Positions 39,576 through 47,493 of a DNA stretch of 64,000 bases are shown here, piece after piece. The stretch comes from Trebonia sp050013875 (lineage in GTDB: Bacteria; Actinomycetota; Actinomycetes; Streptosporangiales; Streptosporangiaceae), in the NCBI GenBank assembly GCA_050013875.1, contig JBEKEK010000010.1, forward strand, positions 1 to 64,000, given 5' to 3'. A program made the translations under genes and the position numbers. Below the pieces are notes generated by a model. The model did not search any database, was not told the origin of the DNA, and saw only the letters and a list, made by a program, of their open reading frames with translations. Position 1 is the first letter of the stretch. Each line of letters starts with the position of its first letter.

Positions 39576-39979
39576 GTTGCTCCTCTCCCGCCACTGCAGT
39601 TCTTCGCCTCGGCACGGGCTGGACGGCGAGGTCCCCAGGTGGCCATTGCCAGGTACTAGGCGGTGCCGTTGCCATCGCCCGACTGTATGTAAAATCCAAG
39701 ATTAAAGGATGCAAAATACTGTAACGATTTTGTAACAGAGCCGACTTTTCCGGGGTGTATGGGCTGTTCAGGCCGGATGCCGACACGCCGAGGCTGCGCG
39801 CCTTGATGCCCGGGATCCTGCCTGCCCTCACCCTGCGCTCCGCCGGGCGGCCGTTGTCCGTGCCGGCTGCCCTTACCTGCGGATCATAAATCCAGAATCC
39901 AAAATTCACAACGCATGTTAAGATCCGAGTCAGGACGGTGAACGACCCGGGAGCCGTCAGTGCAGCCGGAGGAGTAACG
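39576..39979. promoter_or_regulatory. 404-bp divergent promoter region with four GGAT-box elements
   Basis: No gene. It separates the leftward binding-protein gene from the rightward aldehyde dehydrogenase gene. Elements: GTAT GTAAA ATCC (39685-39697), GGAT GCAAA ATAC (39707-39719), GGAT CATAA ATCC (39881-39893) and GAAT CCAAA ATTC (39895-39907). The first pair is 110-145 bp before the binding-protein start, the second pair 73-99 bp before the aldehyde dehydrogenase. The region also has TGTAAC repeated at 39719-39738. The paired arrangement suggests each divergent promoter has its own double operator. Confidence 0.6.
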
Positions 39980-41437
39980 ATGTCCACGCTCGAGTTGGCG
40001 CGCCCGCGGATGCTGATCGGCGGCGACTGGTCGAATGCTCTCGACGGGCGGGAGTACGCCACCGTCAACCCGGCAACCGAAGAGCAGCTCGCGCTGTCGC
40101 CGCACGCCAGTAAGGAAGACATGCGGCGGGCGATCGACGCCGCGCGCAAGGCCTTCGATGAGGGCCCCTGGCCGCGGATGCCGCTCGCGGAGCGATCCCG
40201 GATCATCCGCCAGATCGCGGACGCGATGGCCGCGAACAACGACGCGCTCTCGGCCGTCGTGATCGCTGAGACCGGGATCGCCGGCCGCCTGGGCAGTCAG
40301 GCGCTGGCGATCGAGATGATGTACGACTACGCCGACCACGCCCGGACCTTCTCCTTCGACGAGACAATCGCACCGCGCGAGATCAACGGCCGGCTGACCT
40401 CCAGTCAGGTCATGCGGCAGCCGGCCGGCGTGTGCGGGCTGCTGCCCACGTGGAACCTGCCGATCGCGATCGCGGTGCGTAAGCTTGGGCCCGCGCTCGC
40501 CTCGGGCTGCACGATGGTGATGAAGGCGCCACCGCAGACCCCGCTGGCCCTGCTGAAGCTGGCCGAGATCATCGCCCGGACCGACCTGCCGCCCGGCGTT
40601 TTCAACCTGGTGACCGGGGACGGCATCGAGGCGTCGGAAGAGCTCGTCACGAGCGGCAAGGTTGATCTGATCAGCTTCACCGGTGGACCGGAAAGCGGCC
40701 GCCGGATCATGGCCGCCGCGTCAGGGACTCTGAAGCGGGTCACCCTCGAGCTTGGCGGGAAGTCGGCCAACATCATCCTCGACGGCGTCGATATCGACCA
40801 GGTCGCCACCATGGAAGCGATCCAGGGCTGTCTCAACGCGGGGCAGACCTGCTCGATGCTCTCACGGGTTCTGGTACCCCGCGCGATGGCGGACGCGCTG
40901 GTGGCGAAGATGTCCGACACGGTGCGCCAGCTGAAGATCGGTGACCCGACCGACCCGGCCGTGACCGTCGGCCCGCTGATCCGCGAGGAACGGCGCAAGG
41001 TGGTCGAGTCCTACGTAGCCTCCGGCGTCGCCGAGGGCGCCACGCTGGTCGTGGGCGGCAGCAGGCCGTCGGGCCTGGACCGGGGCTACTTCTTCGAACC
41101 GACGATCTTCACCGACGTCAGGAACGACATGAAGATCGCCCAGGAGGAGATCTTCGGCCCGGTCCTCTCGGTGATCCCGTATGACAACGTGCAAGAGGCG
41201 ATTCGCCTGGCCAACGACAGCCCGTTCGGGTTGCAGGCCAACGTCGCCTGCGCCCAGGTTAAGGACGGCCTGGAAGTCGCCCGGCAGATCCGCTGCGGTG
41301 CCGTCAGCATCAACGGCGCGATGGACGGCACGTACGCACCGCGAGGTGGCTTCAAGCTCAGTGGCCTCGGCCGCGAGTGCGGCAAGTGGGCGCTTGACGA
41401 CTACCTCGAGTACCAGACCCTGACCTGGTCCAGCTGA
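39980..41437 (+). CDS. Aldehyde dehydrogenase family protein
   Basis: 485 residues from the ATG at 39980 (GGAGGAG upstream; a GTG at 39938 is also in frame). Complete ALDH signature: 'LLPTWNLPIAIAVRKLGPALASGC', general base Glu in 'LELGGKSANIIL', catalytic Cys in 'NAGQTCSMLSR', 'QEEIFGPVLSVIPY' and 'PRGGFKLSGLGRECG'. It oxidises an aldehyde to the acid with NAD(P)+. It probably acts after the alcohol dehydrogenases and before the CoA ligases. Followed within 20 bp by an AhpD-like gene; two GGAT boxes precede it. Confidence 0.92.
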   Translation: MSTLELARPRMLIGGDWSNALDGREYATVNPATEEQLALSPHASKEDMRRAIDAARKAFDEGPWPRMPLAERSRIIRQIADAMAANNDALSAVVIAETGIAGRLGSQALAIEMMYDYADHARTFSFDETIAPREINGRLTSSQVMRQPAGVCGLLPTWNLPIAIAVRKLGPALASGCTMVMKAPPQTPLALLKLAEIIARTDLPPGVFNLVTGDGIEASEELVTSGKVDLISFTGGPESGRRIMAAASGTLKRVTLELGGKSANIILDGVDIDQVATMEAIQGCLNAGQTCSMLSRVLVPRAMADALVAKMSDTVRQLKIGDPTDPAVTVGPLIREERRKVVESYVASGVAEGATLVVGGSRPSGLDRGYFFEPTIFTDVRNDMKIAQEEIFGPVLSVIPYDNVQEAIRLANDSPFGLQANVACAQVKDGLEVARQIRCGAVSINGAMDGTYAPRGGFKLSGLGRECGKWALDDYLEYQTLTWSS

Positions 41438-41456
41438 AGGGAAGGTGGGCGGACCA

Positions 41457-41975
41457 ATGGGCCGACTTGGAACCCCCAATCCGGCGGTCGCCGGAAAGCA
41501 GCTCGAGTTCATGCAGGCCCTCGCCACCGAAAGCTCGGTGTCGCCGCGGCTGCGAGAGCTCCTGCGGCTTCGCATCGCGTTCCACAACCAATGCCGCAGC
41601 TGCATGGCCCTGCGCTATGAAGAGGCGATCGCTGACGGGGTCACCGAAGACCTTGTCTGCTCGCTGGAGAAGCCCCAGGAAGCCGACGACCTCACCGACG
41701 GCGAACGGGCCGCCCTGCGGTTCGCCGACCTGTTCGCGAACAATCATCTGGCGATCGATGACCCGCTGCTTGAGCGGCTGGGGGCGTGCTTCACCGACCG
41801 CCAGGTGTTCGAGATCGGCATGTGCTGCGCGGCCTTCGTCGGATTCGGCCGGTTCGCCGCGGTCAACCGCATCACCGACGACCTGCCGGAGGAGTTCCGC
41901 CGCGAGTCGGAAGAGCCACTGACCCCCTGGGGCGCGACCGAGGTCCTGGTACGTCGCTTTAACCCCTCGGCCTAG
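41457..41975 (+). CDS. Carboxymuconolactone decarboxylase/AhpD-like protein
   Basis: 172 residues from ATG 41457; GTG 41445 also lies in frame, behind AAGGGAAGG. 'LRELLRLRIAFHNQCRSCMALRYEEAIADG' holds the CxxC pair and downstream helix of AhpD-like proteins, which act as peroxidatic/disulfide reductants. 'MCCAAFVGFGRFAAV' is the second conserved helix. It may protect against or process a peroxide generated by the oxygenases. Last gene of the catabolic island. Confidence 0.82.
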   Translation: MGRLGTPNPAVAGKQLEFMQALATESSVSPRLRELLRLRIAFHNQCRSCMALRYEEAIADGVTEDLVCSLEKPQEADDLTDGERAALRFADLFANNHLAIDDPLLERLGACFTDRQVFEIGMCCAAFVGFGRFAAVNRITDDLPEEFRRESEEPLTPWGATEVLVRRFNPSA

Positions 41976-42231
41976 GCGTCGCGGTCCGCTACCGGGGGCA
42001 CCACGCGTGCGTTCGGAAAAATCAAAATCTCTTACCCTGAACGTGCGGTGCTAATTTTCGCGGCCAAATTGCCCTAGTTTCCCCCGTCACCAGAGACTGT
42101 GCCCCTACCTGCTATTGCAGCCGTTCGCGGTCGCCGCGGATCACCCGCCAGGGATGAGATGACCTGCCGCGGAGCGCTGGCCGGGCGCGGGTCACGGCCT
42201 GCATTGATTCGAGGCAGCGCCGCCGAGCAGG

Positions 42232-42237
42232 GATAAT
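42232..42237 (+). promoter_or_regulatory. -10 element of a probable leaderless transcript
   Basis: GATAAT ends seven bases before the ATG at 42245 and there is no ribosome binding site, so the transcript likely begins at the start codon. No good -35 box is seen. The rest of the 269-bp gap (41976-42244) shows nothing else. Confidence 0.45.
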
Positions 42238-42244
42238 CGCAGGT

Positions 42245-45217
42245 ATGGCGATCCTGGTAGGGCGTGACACGGAACTCGGCCGGCTGCGGGCGCGGCTTGA
42301 CGATGCCGCGTCCGGCCGCGCGGTCGCCGCGTTGATCGCCGGGGACGCCGGGGTGGGCAAGTCCCGGCTGGTCGCCGAGGTGACAGAGATCGCCGCCGGT
42401 CAGGGGTTCACGGTGCTGTGCGGGCAGTGCGCGGAGATCGGCGACAGCGTGCCCTACCTCCCGTTCGCGGACGCGATCCGCACCGCCTCGCCGGAAGTCG
42501 AGGCCGCCGTGAAGGCACGCCCGGTGCTGGCCCGGCTGCTGCCCGACGGCGGTGACGGCCGCAATCCCGAGGCTGACCTGGCCGGGCTGACCCGCCAGCA
42601 GATGTTCGGCACCGTCCTCGGCTTGCTGGCCGAGCTGTCGGCCAAGGCGCCGGTACTGCTCGTCCTTGAGGATCTGCACTGGGCCGACGCGTCCACCCGC
42701 GACCTGCTCACGTTCCTGCTGCGCATGCTGCACCGCGAGCGGGTCGTGACGATCGGCACCTACCGCACCGACGACCTGTACCGTCGCCACCCGCTCCGGC
42801 CGGTGATCGCTGACCTGCTGCGGATGCCGTCGGTGCTGCCGCTTGAACTCGGCCCGCTGGCCCCGTCGGCGCTGGCTGAGCTTCTCTCCGCCATTTCCGG
42901 CGCCCGCGGGCAGCTGCCGGCCGCCACCATCAACCGGATCGTGGCCAGCGCCGATGGCAACGCCTACTATGCCGAGGAACTGCTCGCGGCGCTGTCGGAC
43001 GTGGCGGCCGGCACCGCGGGTGGAGCCGGGCTCCCGGCCGGGCTCGCGGCGCTGCTGATGTCGCGGGTGGAGCGGGTATCGGACGCCGCCCAGCGGGTGC
43101 TGCGGGCGGCGGCGGTGGCCGGGCGACGGGCTGATGATCACCTCATCCGGGCCGCTTCCGGCCTGCCGGACGCCGCTTTCGACGAGGCGGTGCGGGAGGC
43201 GGTCGCGAACCATCTGCTCGTGCGCGACGGCGATGGCTACACGTTCCGGCACGCGCTGCTGCGCGAGGCGGTCTACAACGACCTGCTGCCGGGGGAGCGG
43301 ACCCGGCTCCACGGCCAGCTCTCGGTGCTGCTTTCCGGGGTATCTGGAGCGGCGGCAGAACTGGCGCACCATAGCCTGGCCAGCCACGACGTGCCCGGCG
43401 GGTTCGCCGCGTCGGTCCGCGCGGGGGAGGAGGCGCAGCGGCTTGGCGCACCCGCGGAGGCACACCAGCACTATGACCAGGCGCTGGCCCTGTGGCACCG
43501 GGTGGACGACGCGGCCACGGTCGCGGGGATGAGCCGGGGCGAACTCGGCCTCAAGTCCGCGACCGCCGCGGCCGCGGCGGGTGACGTGCCGCGCGCGGTG
43601 CACCTGCTGCGGCGGATCCGCGAGCGGCTGGCCGAGCCACTGGCCGACGGCACGGTCGGCGACGCCGATCCGGAACTGCGCAGCCGCGTCGGCGAGCGGC
43701 TGGCGTACTTCCTGCTGCAAATCGACGACAGCGAAGCGCCCGCGGAAGCCCTCAGGGCCGCGGCCGAAAGCGTGGCACAGCTCCCGGCCGAGCCGCCGAC
43801 GCGGAATCTGGCCCGGGCGATGAGCACCTACGCGATAGCGTTCATGGTCACCGGGGACGACGCGTCGGCCCGGGAGTGGGCGCGGCGGGCCCAGGCCGCG
43901 GGAGAGCGTGCCGCACCCTGGCTGGCGGCCGACGCGCTGGTCACGCTCGGCCAGCTGAGCAGCCGTGAGGGCGAGACCGAAGAGGCCAAGAGGTTGTTCA
44001 CCGCCGCCTTCGAGCAGGCGGCAGGCACCCAGATGCTCCAGGTTGAGCTGCGCGCTACCTACTTCCTCGCCCTGGAACAGCAGACCAGGGGCGAGCTCGC
44101 CGAGGCGGCACGGATCGCGCGGCTTGGGGTGCGCAGGGCCGACGATGAGGGACTCGGCCTCGCTCCGTTCGGCCTGGACCTGCGGCACCTGCACTTCCAG
44201 GCGCGCTTCCTCACCGGCGAGTGGGACGAAGCGCAGCAACTGGCCGACGGCTTCCCGGTCCGGGTCACCAGCCTGCCCGAGGCGCTGCTGTCGGCGATGG
44301 CGCTCTTCGTCGACGTGGCCAGGGGCAACCCGGCGGCCGAGGAGCGCCGGACCTGGCTGGAACCGTTCTACCACGACGGCTTTGTCAGCTACATCGCCCG
44401 GGGGCTGCTCGCCGAGCAGGCGCTCTGGCGCGGTGACACCGACTTGGCGCTATCGCACACCGACGGGGCGATCCGGGCGGACATGATCCGTGCGGACATG
44501 CTGCCCGCGTACTATCCGTCGGTGCTCCGCCCGGCCGCCGTCGCACTGGCGGCGCGGGCGGACCGCGCGGCCGCCGCCCGGTCGGCCGGGGACACGGACG
44601 CCGAGGCCGCTGAACTGGAAATCGCCGGGGAACTGCTCGATATCGCCCGCGAAGGCGCCCGGTCGCCAGCCCGGCCCAAGGCCGTGCTCGGCTCCGAAGG
44701 GCGGGGCTGGCTGGCCCGGGCCGAGGCCGAATACCTTCGTGCCTCCGGTCATAACGCTCCCGAGGCCTGGCAGGCGGTGCTCGCCGCGTTCGGCCCGCAG
44801 TACGTCTACGAGACCGCCCGCGGCCAGTGGCGGCTGGCCGAGGCGCTCATCGGCGCCGGCCGCCGCGAGGAGGCAACGGAGACGTGGCGCGCAGCGGCGG
44901 CAACGGCCGCGCAACTGGGTGCGGCACCGCTGTCGGCGGCGCTCGAGGCTCTTGCCCTCCGCGGTCACCTCAGCACCGGGCCCGCCCGCGGCGGCCCCGC
45001 GGCCCCCCGCGATCGCGCCTACCTGACGGCCGCCCTCACCGACCGCGAGCGCGAGGTTCTCCGCCTGCTCGCCCGCGGGATGTCCAACCGCAAGATCGGC
45101 GAGGAACTCTTCATCTCCCCGAAAACCGCGAGCGTGCACGTCTCCAACATCTTCGCCAAGCTGGCCGTCACCAACCGCACCGAGGCCGCCGTCATCGCCC
45201 AGCGCGAAGGCATCTGA
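42245..45217 (+). CDS. LuxR-family regulator with AAA/ATPase domain (LAL type)
   Basis: 990 residues. N-terminal ATPase: 'LVGRDTELGRLRARLDDA', Walker A 'GDAGVGKSRLVAEV' (~residues 34-44) and Walker B 'VLLVLEDLHWADASTRDLL'. A long helical/TPR-like middle follows, then a C-terminal LuxR helix-turn-helix at ~925-985 ('LTDREREVLRLLARGMSNRKIGEELFISPKTASVHVSNIFAKL'). LAL regulators are large ATP-dependent activators, often of secondary metabolism or catabolism. It stands alone and is convergent with the TPR gene downstream. Target unknown; it lacks GGAT boxes and probably does not belong to the catabolic regulon. Confidence 0.88.
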   Translation: MAILVGRDTELGRLRARLDDAASGRAVAALIAGDAGVGKSRLVAEVTEIAAGQGFTVLCGQCAEIGDSVPYLPFADAIRTASPEVEAAVKARPVLARLLPDGGDGRNPEADLAGLTRQQMFGTVLGLLAELSAKAPVLLVLEDLHWADASTRDLLTFLLRMLHRERVVTIGTYRTDDLYRRHPLRPVIADLLRMPSVLPLELGPLAPSALAELLSAISGARGQLPAATINRIVASADGNAYYAEELLAALSDVAAGTAGGAGLPAGLAALLMSRVERVSDAAQRVLRAAAVAGRRADDHLIRAASGLPDAAFDEAVREAVANHLLVRDGDGYTFRHALLREAVYNDLLPGERTRLHGQLSVLLSGVSGAAAELAHHSLASHDVPGGFAASVRAGEEAQRLGAPAEAHQHYDQALALWHRVDDAATVAGMSRGELGLKSATAAAAAGDVPRAVHLLRRIRERLAEPLADGTVGDADPELRSRVGERLAYFLLQIDDSEAPAEALRAAAESVAQLPAEPPTRNLARAMSTYAIAFMVTGDDASAREWARRAQAAGERAAPWLAADALVTLGQLSSREGETEEAKRLFTAAFEQAAGTQMLQVELRATYFLALEQQTRGELAEAARIARLGVRRADDEGLGLAPFGLDLRHLHFQARFLTGEWDEAQQLADGFPVRVTSLPEALLSAMALFVDVARGNPAAEERRTWLEPFYHDGFVSYIARGLLAEQALWRGDTDLALSHTDGAIRADMIRADMLPAYYPSVLRPAAVALAARADRAAAARSAGDTDAEAAELEIAGELLDIAREGARSPARPKAVLGSEGRGWLARAEAEYLRASGHNAPEAWQAVLAAFGPQYVYETARGQWRLAEALIGAGRREEATETWRAAAATAAQLGAAPLSAALEALALRGHLSTGPARGGPAAPRDRAYLTAALTDREREVLRLLARGMSNRKIGEELFISPKTASVHVSNIFAKLAVTNRTEAAVIAQREGI

Positions 45218-45238
45218 GCCGGGAGCGCGGTTCCCGGC
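45218..45238. terminator. Stem-loop between convergent genes
   Basis: GCCGGGA and TCCCGGC form a 7-bp perfect stem with a 7-base loop, immediately after the LAL stop and before the convergent TPR gene end. Confidence 0.5.
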
Positions 45239-45267
45239 CTTCCACCGGGCCAGCCTGCACCACGCGG

Positions 45268-47469
45268 CTATTCATCGCCGATGTCGGCCAGGATCTCGCG
45301 CAGTTCGGTGATCAGCGGGTCGTTGGGGGACAGGATGCGCTCCAGGCGGACGACCGTGTCGCGCAGCAGCGCGCGGGCGTCGCCGTACCGGCCCAGCTGG
45401 CGGTAGGCCCGGGCCAGTTCCGCGCGGTTGCGCAGCGTATCGGGATGGCGGGGGCCGAGCACCCGCTCGAAGCCGGCCTGGGCCTGCTCGTAACACCGTT
45501 CGGCCGCCACCGTCTTGCCGGTCTGCTGATACGCGAGACCCAGGCTGTACCGTGCCCTGGTGGTGTCCAGGTGGTCGGGGCCGAGGGTGCGCTCCCGGTC
45601 GGCCACCACCCGTTTGTAGGCCGCTACCGCCTCTTTCGCCAGGCCGCTGGCCAGGTAGGAATCGGCCAGGCCCTGCCGCGTGGTCATCGTCTGCGGGTCG
45701 CGCGGTCCTTGGCTGCGCTCCCGGTCGGCGAGCGTGCGCCGGTACAGGGCGACCGCGTCGGAGGGGCGGCCGACCGACAGATAGGCGGCGGCGAGCTCGT
45801 CCCGTGTCCCGAGCGTGTCGGCATGCTCAGGGCCGTGGGCCCGCTCAGAATCGGAGAGCGTGCGCTCAAGGACGGCGGCCGCGCCGTCGAACTGGCCGGC
45901 CGCCACGAGGGCGTGCCCCAGCCGGAGCCGCGTTCCGATCAGATCAGGGTGATCCGGCCCGAGCTGCACGGCCTGGGTGTCGAGCAGCCGCTGAAACCAG
46001 ATGACGGCGTCGTCCGCGCGATCGGCCGCCAGGCAGGCCTCGGCCAGCCGCTGCCCGGTCAGTATCGTGAGTGGATGCCCGGCGCCGAGCAGTTGGTCGC
46101 TGGTCGTGACCAGGTCACGCCAGTGATCCGCGGCGGGACCGGTCAGCCGGGCGCGGTCCAGGCTGTCCCCGGCCCGAAGCAGCACCGGATGGCAGCCGTT
46201 GCCCCACAGCCGGTTTCCGGCGATCTGCCCCAGGGCCGCCGTGCACGATCGCAGACCGGAAGCGGGCCAGCCGGGCGGCTCTGGTGTCGGCCAGGCCTGC
46301 TGCAGCGCGTCCGCGGCCACCCGGGCCGCCCGATCCAGCATGCCTTCCGGCATCGCTGCCCGCAGTGCCGCCTGCAGCACTGGGCTGATCCGGACCGTCG
46401 GCGGGGCCGTCGCTCGTTCGACGGTCAGCAAGCCGACGCGTTCCAGCGCCGTCACCGCTGCCCGGGCGGTCTCGCTGCCCGCCGGGGCTTCGCCGCCGTC
46501 GGCAAGATAGCCGGCTGCCGCCGGGGTGGTCAGGACGGTTCCGGGAATGCCGTGCCCGTCAAGCAACGCGGCCAGGGCCAGCACCGACTGGACCGACCCG
46601 CCGGGGGCAAGCTGAGTGGCCCGCTCGAACGACAGCGGCCAGGTGACCGCGCCCGCCAGCGGCACCGCGCCGGAAGATTCGGTCAGCTGCTCACGCCAGC
46701 GCACGAAATTGTCTTGGTAGTTGTGGCAGGACATCGTCGAGCTGGCGATCACCGCGCTGGCCTGAGTCAGCGCGACCGGCTCGAAGCCCACCGCATTGAC
46801 CAGGTCTATCGCGCCGAGACGCTGGCCCCGGTTGGCCGACAGCCTTTCCGTCAGGTAGCTGAGCGCCTCCCGCGAGTTGAACAGCCCGACCGGCAGGACC
46901 TGCATGCCCCGGGGGACGGCGGCGGGGTCGGCGCAAGTCAGCAGAACCCGGCCGGCCGGGCCGGCCGGCCAGAGGCCGTCAAGGTCCGCCGGATCCGTCA
47001 GGTCATCGAGTACGAGCAGCCAGGAACGGCTGGTCTCGCTCAGCCAGCTGAGGAACTGGGCCGCGACTGACTCGCAACTGCTCACCTGTTCCCGGCCGGT
47101 AGCGGCGGTTGTTGCCGCTGCATAGCCAGACAGCACCGAGGTCCGGCTAGTGGCCTCGATCCAAACCAGCAGGTCAAGCCCGCTCGACTGCCACAGCGAC
47201 TCGGCGTAGGCCGCGGCGAGCTGAGTCTTGCCGGTCGATCTCAGCCAGTCCCGCGCCGTGGCGCCGGCCACCGGCCCTGAGCCGGCCGGCCGGCCGGGAA
47301 CCAACGCGACCGCGGTTCCGGCCCGCAACGCGGCCGCCAAGTTGGGAGCCGTCTCCAGCCGGTCGATGTGACCGTCGGCCACCGTCGGTACTGTCCCCGA
47401 TCGGACCGGCCAGGACGACCGGCCGGGCACCGCGCCGGCCGGGTCTCTAAGCTGCGTCGCGCTGGTCAT
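45268..47469 (-). CDS. STAND-like NTPase with C-terminal tetratricopeptide repeats
   Basis: 733 residues. The N-terminal third resembles NB-ARC/STAND ATPases: a P-loop region 'WLRSTGKTQLAAAYAESL' (~residues 74-91), Walker B 'SWLLVLDDLTDP', sensor-like 'GRVLLTCAD' and 'GFEPVALTQASAVI' (degenerate GLPLAL motif). Residues ~455-725 are six or so 42-residue kinesin-light-chain-type TPRs with the recurring 'LGPDHPDT' turn. The P-loop lacks the first glycine (Trp at that place), so nucleotide binding may be weak. STAND-TPR proteins act as signal-responsive switches. No effector domain was recognised. Confidence 0.75.
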   Translation of the reverse strand: MTSATQLRDPAGAVPGRSSWPVRSGTVPTVADGHIDRLETAPNLAAALRAGTAVALVPGRPAGSGPVAGATARDWLRSTGKTQLAAAYAESLWQSSGLDLLVWIEATSRTSVLSGYAAATTAATGREQVSSCESVAAQFLSWLSETSRSWLLVLDDLTDPADLDGLWPAGPAGRVLLTCADPAAVPRGMQVLPVGLFNSREALSYLTERLSANRGQRLGAIDLVNAVGFEPVALTQASAVIASSTMSCHNYQDNFVRWREQLTESSGAVPLAGAVTWPLSFERATQLAPGGSVQSVLALAALLDGHGIPGTVLTTPAAAGYLADGGEAPAGSETARAAVTALERVGLLTVERATAPPTVRISPVLQAALRAAMPEGMLDRAARVAADALQQAWPTPEPPGWPASGLRSCTAALGQIAGNRLWGNGCHPVLLRAGDSLDRARLTGPAADHWRDLVTTSDQLLGAGHPLTILTGQRLAEACLAADRADDAVIWFQRLLDTQAVQLGPDHPDLIGTRLRLGHALVAAGQFDGAAAVLERTLSDSERAHGPEHADTLGTRDELAAAYLSVGRPSDAVALYRRTLADRERSQGPRDPQTMTTRQGLADSYLASGLAKEAVAAYKRVVADRERTLGPDHLDTTRARYSLGLAYQQTGKTVAAERCYEQAQAGFERVLGPRHPDTLRNRAELARAYRQLGRYGDARALLRDTVVRLERILSPNDPLITELREILADIGDE

Positions 47470-47493
47470 CGGTCTTCACCTCCGCCTCCCGGC

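Noticed and set aside
42074..44374. Very long minus-strand frame opposite the first LuxR-family ATPase regulator
   Set aside because: High-GC antisense shadow: composition is His/Arg/Gly/Pro-rich low complexity, while the opposite strand encodes clear Walker and LuxR motifs.
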